Source of the DNA: JBNJEA01 sp051745395 | GTDB taxonomy: Bacteria > Desulfobacterota > Desulfobacteria > Desulfobacterales > Desulfosalsimonadaceae | Assembly: GCA_051745395.1 (NCBI GenBank) | Contig: JBNJEA010000144.1 | Coordinates: 1-7,573 of the forward strand | DNA length: 7,573 bases | Direction: 5' to 3' | Shown here: positions 1 through 5,906 of the stretch, in pieces | Layout: every line of letters starts with the position of its first letter | How positions within the stretch are numbered: the first letter of the stretch is position 1 | Program-made: the position numbers and the translations under genes | Notes under the pieces: model-generated | Told to the model about the DNA's origin: nothing | What the model saw: only the letters and a program-made list of their open reading frames with translations | Databases searched by the model: none

Positions 1-200
1 AATACTTACTAAATACAAAAAAATAGTATTTTCTGTTTGATTTTATCGGGCCACCGCCCCGGCGCCGAAATATACTCGGGACTTATGGCTAGCGGCAAAG
101 GTGAAATCGTGCCGCAAAAAACAAAATCGCTCAGTTTAGGTTAAAATAATGATCCCAAATAACTAACCGGGTTTTTCAGAGAACCAACACATCAGGGAAA
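1..200. other. non-coding leader region, no gene seen
   Basis: No plausible coding sequence lies in this stretch on either strand. The first 40 bases are AT-rich and contain a weak inverted repeat (AATACT at 1-6, AGTATT at 25-30, loop 18). A CTCAGT hexamer at 130-135 resembles the core of the repeat units that begin at 202. A TAAAAT at 142-147 could be a -10 box for the downstream gene, but no matching -35 box sits 16-18 bases upstream, so no promoter is called. Confidence 0.5.
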
Positions 201-201
201 A

Positions 202-281
202 CTCAGTGCCTCAGTGCCTTAGTGCCTCAGTGCCTCAGTCCCTTAGTCCCTCAGTCCCTCAGTCCCTTAGTCCCTCAGTCC
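202..281. repeat. ten-unit 8-bp tandem repeat with 24-bp super-period
   Basis: Ten exact 8-base units run head to tail without interruption. Each fits C-T-Y-A-G-T-S-C. The third base is T in units 3, 6 and 9 and C in all others, which gives a higher-order period of three units (24 bp). The seventh base is G in units 1-4 and C in units 5-10. The array is followed by a T run (283-288), a Shine-Dalgarno AAGGA (289-293) and the ATG at 301, so it forms the immediate upstream region of the VWA gene. Eight is not a multiple of three and the array is not translated in the chosen model. Copy-number change could alter promoter spacing or leader length, but that is inference. Confidence 0.95.
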
Positions 282-300
282 CTTTTTTAAGGACTTCAAA

Positions 301-1689
301 ATGCTGAACCTGATCATACAATTTGCCGCCACTTGCCGGTCCGGGGATCTGCGGGTATCGACCGCCGAGGTCATCGACTGCGTACGGCAACTCCAGTGGG
401 TCGATGCCCTGGATGAAACCCAGTTCAAGACCACCCTGCGCAGCAATTTCGCCAAAAGCCGCCGGGACCAGCGCAACTTCGACCGCCTCTATGCGTTGTT
501 TTTCCATGACATGCAGACCGAGGACCATCTCAGCCCGGACGCCCACCAGGCCGAACAAATCCAGGAACTGGTGGACCGGTTGAAAGCCGACGCCGATGAA
601 GCCGATCCCATCGATGCCGCCCTGCTCGATTTTTTGGCCGGCGACCCGGGAAGCTACCTGCAGGAAATGCAGCGCCTGGAAAACCAGAACGAATACACGC
701 CCAAGGGCTTGAAATCCAACCTGGGCCAGCTTTCCAGCCGGCTGGAAGTCATGCTGCGGTTAAACAACATGCGCGGCCAGGTGGGCCGGATGCAGACCGG
801 CGCAGGCGGCGGCGGACCGCCGACGCCGTCGGAAAAGGCCGCCGCCGACCAACTCGCCCAGCGCCTGGACCGGGCCTACCGGATGCTCACCGAAGAGGTC
901 CGGCCCCACAACGACGGGTTAACCCAGGTCCGCTCCCACCAGAAGCATTACGAGCAGTTGGGCGAACGCCTGTTTTCCTCGCTTTCGCCGGCCGAAATCG
1001 AGGAGATGCGCGATGTGATCAAGCAACTCGTCCGCAAATTAAAGGACAAGATGAGCCGCCGGTACGCGGCTAAAAACAAGGGGATTTTAGACGTCAAAAA
1101 GACCCTGCGCCATGCCGGCCGGTTCCAGGGCGTGCCCATCGAGATCAAGTATCGCCACCGCCCGCTCCGAAAAACCAAGATCGTCACCCTGTGCGACGTG
1201 TCCGGCTCGGTCTGGTCCGCCGCCCGGTTCATGCTCAGCATGATCTATTCCATGCAAGATTGTTTCTCCGCGGTCCACAGCTTTGCCTTTGTCTCCGGCA
1301 CAACGGATATCACGGAAATTTTCGAAAAAAACGAAATCAACCAGGCCATTGAACGGGTCATGTCCGACCCGGAAATCGATTTTAACGCCCTGACCGACTA
1401 CGGCGAAGTCTTTTACCAGTTCAAGCGGGACCACATGCACCTGCTAAACAAAAAAACCACGGTCATCATCGTCGGCGACGGCCGGTCGAACTACCACAAC
1501 CCCCGCGAACAGGTGCTGGCCGAAATCCGGGAAAAATGCCGCCGGATTATCTGGTTAAACCCCGAAGCCGAGTCCTTCTGGGGCACCGGAGACAGTGAAA
1601 TGCACACCTACAAGGCCTTCTGCCATGAGCTGCGCCCCTGCCAGAACCTAAACCAGCTGATCGATTTCATCGAGGACCTGGTGCTATAG
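301..1689 (+). CDS. CoxE-like VWA domain protein
   Basis: This 462-residue protein has the layout of the CoxE-like VWA family. The N-terminal part (about residues 1-75) holds the family's helical segment, in which a short regulatory-looking region precedes a 'FDRLYALFF' core. A charged middle includes a glycine-rich linker (168-172), and a C-terminal VWA domain spans about 293-460. The metal-ion adhesion site is intact: D299, S301 and S303 in DVSGS, T365 with D366, and D393 in VGDGRSN. There is no signal peptide or membrane segment, so it should be cytoplasmic. Relatives usually work with a MoxR-type AAA+ ATPase as a chaperone pair for maturing or remodelling other proteins; no such ATPase is within 300 bases upstream. 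AAGGA at 289-293 with a 7-base spacer supports the ATG. The downstream ACAD-like gene begins 23 bases after its stop. The family assignment is firm, the client protein unknown. Confidence 0.9.
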   Translation: MLNLIIQFAATCRSGDLRVSTAEVIDCVRQLQWVDALDETQFKTTLRSNFAKSRRDQRNFDRLYALFFHDMQTEDHLSPDAHQAEQIQELVDRLKADADEADPIDAALLDFLAGDPGSYLQEMQRLENQNEYTPKGLKSNLGQLSSRLEVMLRLNNMRGQVGRMQTGAGGGGPPTPSEKAAADQLAQRLDRAYRMLTEEVRPHNDGLTQVRSHQKHYEQLGERLFSSLSPAEIEEMRDVIKQLVRKLKDKMSRRYAAKNKGILDVKKTLRHAGRFQGVPIEIKYRHRPLRKTKIVTLCDVSGSVWSAARFMLSMIYSMQDCFSAVHSFAFVSGTTDITEIFEKNEINQAIERVMSDPEIDFNALTDYGEVFYQFKRDHMHLLNKKTTVIIVGDGRSNYHNPREQVLAEIREKCRRIIWLNPEAESFWGTGDSEMHTYKAFCHELRPCQNLNQLIDFIEDLVL

Positions 1690-1712
1690 ACCCTAAACAG
1701 AGGAAAATCGAT

Positions 1713-2825
1713 TTGGAAGACCCCAGCACGGGCAGGCGGCTTCTTGAAAGCCGGCTGGCCGCATTTGCGGCAGACAAAATCGCAAGCCGGCCGGCACTTT
1801 CCCGGCAAAGGGAATTTCCTGCCGATTTGTGGCGGGAAATGGCCGCTCTTGGACTTTTCGGCGCAGGGCTGCCGCAGCGCTTCGGCGGATACGGCGAAGC
1901 GGCCCCAGCGCTTTCCGCCGGCGCCCGCCGGATAGTGGAAAACGGCGGCAATCTCGGCATGGGCCTTTCGTGGCTGATTCATGAAATGACCGGCAGATAC
2001 CTCATCCGACGTTTCGGCACCGCGGAGCAGCAGCAGGCCTTTCTGCCGGCTATCGCCGCCGGCACGTCCACCGTCTGCCTTGCGGTATCCGAACCGGATG
2101 CCGGCGCCCATCCAAAGTATTTAAACACAACGGCCGTTAAAGACGGAAACGATTACAGGTTAAGCGGGACGAAAACCTATCTCACCAACGGCCCTATCGC
2201 CGATGTTTTCATTGTCATCGCCATCACGGAGATCCAGGGGAGGCAACACCAATACAGTGCGTTTTTGGTAACCAGAGACGCCCCCGGCCTGACCGTTGAC
2301 GCCCCGATGGCCCTTTCTTTCCTCCGGCCGGCGCCGCATGGCACCATCCGGCTCGACAACTGCCCGGCAGAGGCGTCGCAGGTTCTCGGGCCCGCGGGTT
2401 TTGCCTACGACACGATGGTACGGCCTTTCCGGGTACTCGAGGAGGCTTTAATGATGGGGGTCCTGGCCGGGGGGCTGGGGTTTGCAATCACGCGGCTGGG
2501 GGCCGTGGCGAAAAACATCTCGGAACCACGGCAAAACCGGCTGTTTGACTGCTACCTTGCGCTTTGCGGGCTGCAAGCCGCTGCCGAAAAGGCGGCTCTA
2601 TCCGTTGAAGCCGAAGACGCATCGGACGATCAAATCGATTTGGGGCTGTATTTCCGGAAAACGGCGGATGACCTGGCCACCGGGCTCCATCAGCTCAATC
2701 GCGAGTCAGACCCGCCGGAGCCGCAGGTGGAGCAGATGATAGCCGATCTTTCAGGCGCCCTTACAATCGGCGCTTCGGCCATGCAGACCCGTAAAAGAAA
2801 GCGGCTGGATGAATGGTTGAAGTAA
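1713..2825 (+). CDS. divergent acyl-CoA dehydrogenase homologue
   Basis: This 370-residue protein is an acyl-CoA dehydrogenase-fold flavoprotein. The N-terminal helical domain contains 'FGTAEQQQAFLPAIAAG' (101-117). The middle beta domain has SEPDAG (126-131), where most relatives have TEPxAGSD, and TYLTNGPIAD (155-164), followed by FLV and a late LGPAGFAYDTMV segment. The C-terminal helical domain is strongly diverged. The RxxFG motif that contacts FAD across the dimer is absent. The QxxGGxGY block and the final (Y)EG segment with the usual catalytic Glu are also absent. E244 in 'LEEALMMG' aligns by spacing with the ERL glutamate that is the base in isovaleryl- and long-chain enzymes, so activity is not excluded. 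The start is TTG at 1713, with AGAGGA (1699-1704) 8 bases upstream. It is 23 bases after the VWA gene, so it is likely in the same operon. It may be a pseudoenzyme or an enzyme with an unusual substrate. Confidence 0.82.
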   Translation: MEDPSTGRRLLESRLAAFAADKIASRPALSRQREFPADLWREMAALGLFGAGLPQRFGGYGEAAPALSAGARRIVENGGNLGMGLSWLIHEMTGRYLIRRFGTAEQQQAFLPAIAAGTSTVCLAVSEPDAGAHPKYLNTTAVKDGNDYRLSGTKTYLTNGPIADVFIVIAITEIQGRQHQYSAFLVTRDAPGLTVDAPMALSFLRPAPHGTIRLDNCPAEASQVLGPAGFAYDTMVRPFRVLEEALMMGVLAGGLGFAITRLGAVAKNISEPRQNRLFDCYLALCGLQAAAEKAALSVEAEDASDDQIDLGLYFRKTADDLATGLHQLNRESDPPEPQVEQMIADLSGALTIGASAMQTRKRKRLDEWLK

Positions 2826-2838
2826 CTCTGAAGGTTAC
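2822..2838. repeat. small inverted repeat over both stop codons
   Basis: GTAAC (2822-2826) and GTTAC (2834-2838) are inverted about a 7-base loop. They contain the TAA stop of the ACAD-like gene and, on the other strand, the TAA stop of nadK. The stem is only 5 bp and no U tract follows, so it is unlikely to terminate transcription alone. No other terminator lies between these convergent genes. Confidence 0.4.
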
Positions 2839-3689
2839 ATTCTGCCGCCGCTCCACCTCAGCTTGGCCTTTAAGATATCGAAATAATTCTGATCCGGCAG
2901 ACACATCATGTTTAACTGCTTGCGGCTTTTTTCGATGATGATCGTGTCCGAAGAATTGATCTGAAGCCCTTCCTGGCCGTCAAAGGTCGCCACGATATCC
3001 GAGGCTTTTTCTTCCAGCAGGATCCGGATCGTAACCGTGTTCGGAACGATTAAGGCCCGGTTGGTCAGGGTAAACGGACAAATCGGCGTAATCACGATGC
3101 CTTCTACCGCCGGATGGACCACGGGGCCGCCGGCGGCCAGGGAATAGGCGGTGGATCCCGTGGGGGTGGCGACAATTAACCCGTCGCTTCGGTAAGTGGT
3201 CAGGTAATGGTCGTCGATATAGGTTTCAATGCTGGCCAGCCGCGCCAGGGCGCCCTTGTTGATCACCACGTCGTTTAACACGCTTTCATCGGCGTAAACC
3301 GAATCCTCGCGAATAATTTTGACTTTCAGGCGCGTTCTGGGCTCAATGGTATAGTTGCCCGACAAAACGGCTTCCGCCGCCTCGAACAGGTTGTCCTCGG
3401 TCACTTCCGCCATAAACCCGACATCGCCGAACTTGACCCCGATCATGGGGGTGTCCGCATCGCCGATCCAGCGAGAGGCACTCAGAAACGTCCCGTCGCC
3501 GCCGAGCACAAAAACACAGTCCAGGTCATCCGGCGCATAGGAATGCGCATGCTGGCCCTTGCTCAATTGCGGCGGGAAAGTTTCCTGTCGCACGACATCG
3601 AGGTTGCGATCGCAAAGCCAGGCTTGCAACTGGTCGGCTTTTTCCTGGGCGGCCTTTTCATATTTGACGTACAAACCGATCCGTTTCAA
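2835..3689 (-). CDS. nadK: NAD kinase
   Basis: ATP (or polyphosphate)-dependent phosphorylation of NAD to NADP, a cytosolic and usually essential reaction that supplies NADPH for biosynthesis. The 284-residue length is normal for bacterial enzymes. The GGDGT motif is at 63-67 with catalytic D65. The NAD-binding segment reads LND at 138-140, where most enzymes have NE. DG at 169-170 precedes the glycine-rich stretch 'TPTGSTAYSLAAGGP' (175-189), followed by VVHP and the C-terminal FDGQ (236-239). The 'GVNxGxLGF' motif is changed to GVKFGDVGF (84-92), with Lys for Asn. The start is TTG at 3687-3689, supported by GAGGG five bases upstream on this strand. Two weak promoter-like pairs lie on this strand between 3730 and 3820 (for example a CATAAT at 3792-3797, 15 bases from a TTGTAA); neither is convincing. 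It converges on the ACAD-like gene and diverges from the exported-protein gene. Confidence 0.96.
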   Translation of the reverse strand: MKRIGLYVKYEKAAQEKADQLQAWLCDRNLDVVRQETFPPQLSKGQHAHSYAPDDLDCVFVLGGDGTFLSASRWIGDADTPMIGVKFGDVGFMAEVTEDNLFEAAEAVLSGNYTIEPRTRLKVKIIREDSVYADESVLNDVVINKGALARLASIETYIDDHYLTTYRSDGLIVATPTGSTAYSLAAGGPVVHPAVEGIVITPICPFTLTNRALIVPNTVTIRILLEEKASDIVATFDGQEGLQINSSDTIIIEKSRKQLNMMCLPDQNYFDILKAKLRWSGGRM

Positions 3690-3854
3690 CTCGACCCTCG
3701 TTTATAGTAATCCAGTATTTTGGGGCATCCGGTTTTTTCCGATATAATCCATTACCGCTTTTTCAGCAAGTTTTTTCCGACAATCCAAAGCATTATGTAA
3801 AATTTCAATTTATTACAAACAAACCGTTTCAGATTTTTGCGATGATGAACCGGG

Positions 3855-3883
3855 TTGACATTTCGAAACAATACTTTTATGAT
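3855..3883 (+). promoter_or_regulatory. near-consensus sigma70 promoter
   Basis: A perfect -35 box TTGACA (3855-3860), a 17-base spacer and TATGAT (3878-3883, 5 of 6 consensus) form the best promoter in the window. Transcription would start near 3890, giving a leader of about 60 bases before the ATG at 3949. A start at the in-frame TTG at 3898 would be nearly leaderless, which argues for the later ATG. I see no obvious operator palindrome over the boxes. Confidence 0.8.
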
Positions 3884-3948
3884 TTCGTCTATCTTATTTG
3901 GTTGATAAAATATATAAATTCTTTATCGAATACTGGAGCAAAAATCCT

Positions 3949-4650
3949 ATGAAGTGCTTTGCCCCGCCTCCGATCGTCAAATATATCTGTATATTTTCCA
4001 TAGCCGTCCTTACGGTCTGCCTTTTGGCCCCCCACAGCGCCGCCCAAATGGAGGCCATGACCGACGCCGAACTTTCCGAGATATACGCCGAAGGCTTTTC
4101 GGATTTTACCATTGAAAACGGCACTACAAAGGCATGGTTTAATATCAACACGTATTCTTATATCACCATCGATTCGCTCAAACTCGGCTACCATGACCAA
4201 TATGACTACAAGGACCCAAACGCGACAATGGGCTGGGACGAAAACTGGGAAGACGTGGTCTTCGGCGAAAGTGTTGATGATCCCAGCGGCGATTTCCAGA
4301 CCAAAGGGGCCTTTCTTGAAGCCGAGTTTGAAAATATCGGCGAAGCCGACAGCCGGGAACTCAAATCCATAACCTTCGGGGCCACCGAGGTCATCGGGGA
4401 CCTTTCCGCCAATTTCATCAGTTTCAGCGGCACCATTGATGACGGCATTGACAATACGCCGGAATACAACGGTCATCGATTGAACCTGGGCCAAAAAACA
4501 ATCACGATGAAAGATGCAGATCACAAACCGGAGAGCCAACCCCCCGAATTCTCCATTTCCCTGAACCTTGACGGCTATGACAAGGGGTACTGGGTCAACT
4601 TCAACAATGCCGAGGTGACCGACCGGCAACACGATATGCCAACCCCCTGA
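3949..4650 (+). CDS. exported protein of unknown function
   Basis: This 233-residue protein has a clear secretion signal: a short N-terminus with K2 and K11, a hydrophobic core at about 12-27, and a likely cleavage site after SAA (30-32), leaving a mature chain starting QMEAM. The mature part is acidic and rich in Asp, Gly, Phe and Asn, with alternating strand-like patterns, which suggests a beta-rich fold at the periplasm or cell surface. The segment 'MTDAELSEIYAEGFSDFTI' (37-55) resembles the opening of DUF6160-type surface proteins, which start with a 'MsDxELsxvxgqg' motif; this comparison is from memory and is tentative. There are only two cysteines (3 and 24), both in the signal peptide, so it does not look like a lipoprotein. 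ATG at 3949 is preferred over the in-frame TTG at 3898 because GGAG (3935-3938) lies 10 bases upstream, the signal peptide begins cleanly there and the strong promoter fits. It is transcribed alone. Confidence 0.75.
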   Translation: MKCFAPPPIVKYICIFSIAVLTVCLLAPHSAAQMEAMTDAELSEIYAEGFSDFTIENGTTKAWFNINTYSYITIDSLKLGYHDQYDYKDPNATMGWDENWEDVVFGESVDDPSGDFQTKGAFLEAEFENIGEADSRELKSITFGATEVIGDLSANFISFSGTIDDGIDNTPEYNGHRLNLGQKTITMKDADHKPESQPPEFSISLNLDGYDKGYWVNFNNAEVTDRQHDMPTP

Positions 4651-4652
4651 CG

Positions 4653-4669
4653 CCCGCCGCCGGGTTTTT
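4653..4669 (+). terminator. weak intrinsic terminator candidate
   Basis: Three bases after the TGA of the exported-protein gene, CCCG (4653-4656) pairs with CGGG (4661-4664) around a four-base loop, followed by five Ts (4665-4669). The stem is short but entirely GC. It may terminate the gene, with a stronger hairpin downstream at 4815-4841 as a backup. Confidence 0.4.
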
Positions 4670-4671
4670 CC

Positions 4672-4826
4672 GGTTATCCAAATTTACTTCGGTAACAGCC
4701 GATTTTCGCGCCAAGGCACCAAGACGCAAAGCTCTCAAACCTTATCTTGGCGCTCTTGGCGGCGTTGCGCGAAAATAAAAAAAACAACGCAACGACTCCT
4801 CACGTACTGGAGCCAACCGGATAACC
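4672..4826. repeat. nested inverted-repeat element, MITE- or REP-like
   Basis: The 155-base interval is bounded by GGTTATCC (4672-4679) and its exact inverse GGATAACC (4819-4826). Inside, TTTTCGCGC (4703-4711) pairs with GCGCGAAAA (4767-4775), and the arms continue imperfectly inward through CCAAGA-type blocks on the left and TCTTGG blocks on the right. A further inverse pair, GCGTTG (4762-4767) and CAACGC (4785-4790), offers an alternative fold. No ORF is contained. The CGCCAAGGC/CCAAGACGC wording resembles dispersed intergenic repeats I recall from many bacterial genomes. Whether this is a mobile element cannot be told from one copy, and no target-site duplication is clear. Confidence 0.65.
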
Positions 4827-4841
4827 AGATCCGGTTTTTTT
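4815..4841 (+). terminator. intrinsic terminator
   Basis: AACCGGAT (4815-4822) pairs perfectly with ATCCGGTT (4829-4836) around a 6-base loop and runs into seven Ts (4835-4841). It would stop transcription from the exported-protein side and insulate the ferritin-like gene that begins at 4931. Its left arm overlaps the right boundary of the nested inverted repeat, so the two folds compete. Confidence 0.75.
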
Positions 4842-4930
4842 ATTTGTTGGCATACGCCACCGGCATTATCTTCTACCGCATAGAGACAAAATATAACTGT
4901 TCATCGAATCAATACAAGGGAGTTGAGATC

Positions 4931-5782
4931 ATGGACCAACAGCAGCTGATCGATATGCTAAACAAGGACCTGGCCGACGAACATGCCGCCATCCTGCGCT
5001 ACCTGGTGCACAGTTACCTGGAAGGCGAAGACACCCCCATCGGCGCCAAGCTCCTTTCCCGGGCCCGGGAAGAGATGTGGCACATGCACTGGCTGGGCAT
5101 GATCATCGGCAAATCCGGCGGCGAACCCAACATGGAACCGGCGCCTTATCCCTATGACGGCACCAGCCGGGCCGGTATCTTTCAATCCTACGTGGAGTAC
5201 GAGGAAAAACTGGTGCCCCATTACGAAAAGGAAGCCGAAATGGTGGAGGATCCGCATGTCAAGCGGGTGCTGCTGCGCGAAGCCAAGGAGTCGGCCATGC
5301 ACGCTGACAAATTCCGGAAAATGGCCAAAAAGCTTACCCCGGAGCAGGCCAACAGTCTGCCGGGGGAAGAAAATGAACTGCCGCAGCAATTGGTGGAAAA
5401 ACTGCAGGAAGCGGTGGCGGCCAAGTACCGGCAGATGCTGCAAACCATCCGGGACGGCTGGGTGTTTCAGGACCAGGGGGTGCCGGCCTGGCAACGGATG
5501 GATTTTTCCATGACCAAGATGAAACAGCTGGCCCACAACGCAGAAGAAATCGCGGAAAACGGCATGGAACCGCGCCTGACCACCGGCGAGTCCCACACCG
5601 AAAAATCATTTGATGCCGTGCTGAAAAAGGCCCTGGCAGACATTGAAAAGACCCTGGCCCTTCATCTGAATTTGCAGGGCGACGCCCAGGCACAGCAACA
5701 CGGGGGGCTGATGAGCAACCTGGACTTAACCGTTTACCAGGAACAATACGAAGCAGATGAACTCAAGGGCTGGCTGAAATAA
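4931..5782 (+). CDS. ferritin-like protein with duplicated domain
   Basis: This 283-residue protein belongs to the ferritin-like superfamily. The first four-helix unit (about 1-130) shows E17 in DLADEHAAILRY and E48/H51 in an ExxH motif. Helix 3 is rich in Glu (91-106). Helix 4 carries E117, E120 and H124, where Glu and His are four apart rather than the usual three. The second half (about 160-283) appears to repeat the fold: 'IAENGMEPRL' lines up with 'IGKSGGEPNM' after helix 2, but the ExxH positions become K and Q and the helix-1 Glu becomes Ala, so it has no visible metal site. There is no signal peptide, so it is cytoplasmic. The likely role is di-iron chemistry, iron binding or oxygen/peroxide handling; the reaction is unknown. 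ATG at 4931 is chosen over the upstream in-frame codon at 4844 because GGGAG (4918-4922) is 8 bases before it. A TATAAC at 4892-4897 could be the -10 box, without a good -35. It is a single-gene unit ending at a strong terminator. Confidence 0.8.
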   Translation: MDQQQLIDMLNKDLADEHAAILRYLVHSYLEGEDTPIGAKLLSRAREEMWHMHWLGMIIGKSGGEPNMEPAPYPYDGTSRAGIFQSYVEYEEKLVPHYEKEAEMVEDPHVKRVLLREAKESAMHADKFRKMAKKLTPEQANSLPGEENELPQQLVEKLQEAVAAKYRQMLQTIRDGWVFQDQGVPAWQRMDFSMTKMKQLAHNAEEIAENGMEPRLTTGESHTEKSFDAVLKKALADIEKTLALHLNLQGDAQAQQHGGLMSNLDLTVYQEQYEADELKGWLK

Positions 5783-5812
5783 CCGAAAAATCGCCAAATT
5801 CCGTATAAAAAA

Positions 5813-5850
5813 GCCGGGGGCAATCGCATCGCCATTGCCCCCGGCTTTTT
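5813..5850. terminator. strong bidirectional terminator
   Basis: GCCGGGGGCAAT (5813-5824) pairs perfectly with ATTGCCCCCGGC (5834-5845) around a 9-base loop. Six As precede the left arm and five Ts follow the right arm, so it serves both strands. It sits between the convergent ferritin-like and aldolase/phosphatase genes and should terminate both. Confidence 0.95.
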
Positions 5851-5867
5851 GTTTTCCGGGGAGAAGC

Positions 5868-5889
5868 AAGAGTAAGAGTAAGAGTAAGA
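5868..5889. repeat. short hexamer tandem repeat
   Basis: The hexamer AAGAGT is repeated three times in full plus a partial AAGA, between the shared terminator and the stop codon of the aldolase/phosphatase gene. It lies downstream of both neighbouring genes and is non-coding. No function is evident; slippage during replication is the likely origin. Confidence 0.8.
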
Positions 5890-5906
5890 AAATAAATGGA
5901 TGACGG

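Noticed and set aside
202..281. CRISPR array
   Set aside because: Units are 8 bp with no spacers between them, so it is a simple tandem repeat.
1608..2111. 167-codon open frame on the minus strand
   Set aside because: It crosses the junction of the VWA and ACAD-like genes and conflicts with two well-supported frames.
3889..4632. 247-codon open frame on the minus strand
   Set aside because: It mirrors the exported-protein gene, which has a promoter, ribosome site and signal peptide; the antisense frame has none of these.
4958..5596. 212-codon open frame on the minus strand
   Set aside because: It is antisense to the ferritin-like gene, rich in His, Phe and Gly as expected from a reversed helical coding sequence, with no ribosome site.
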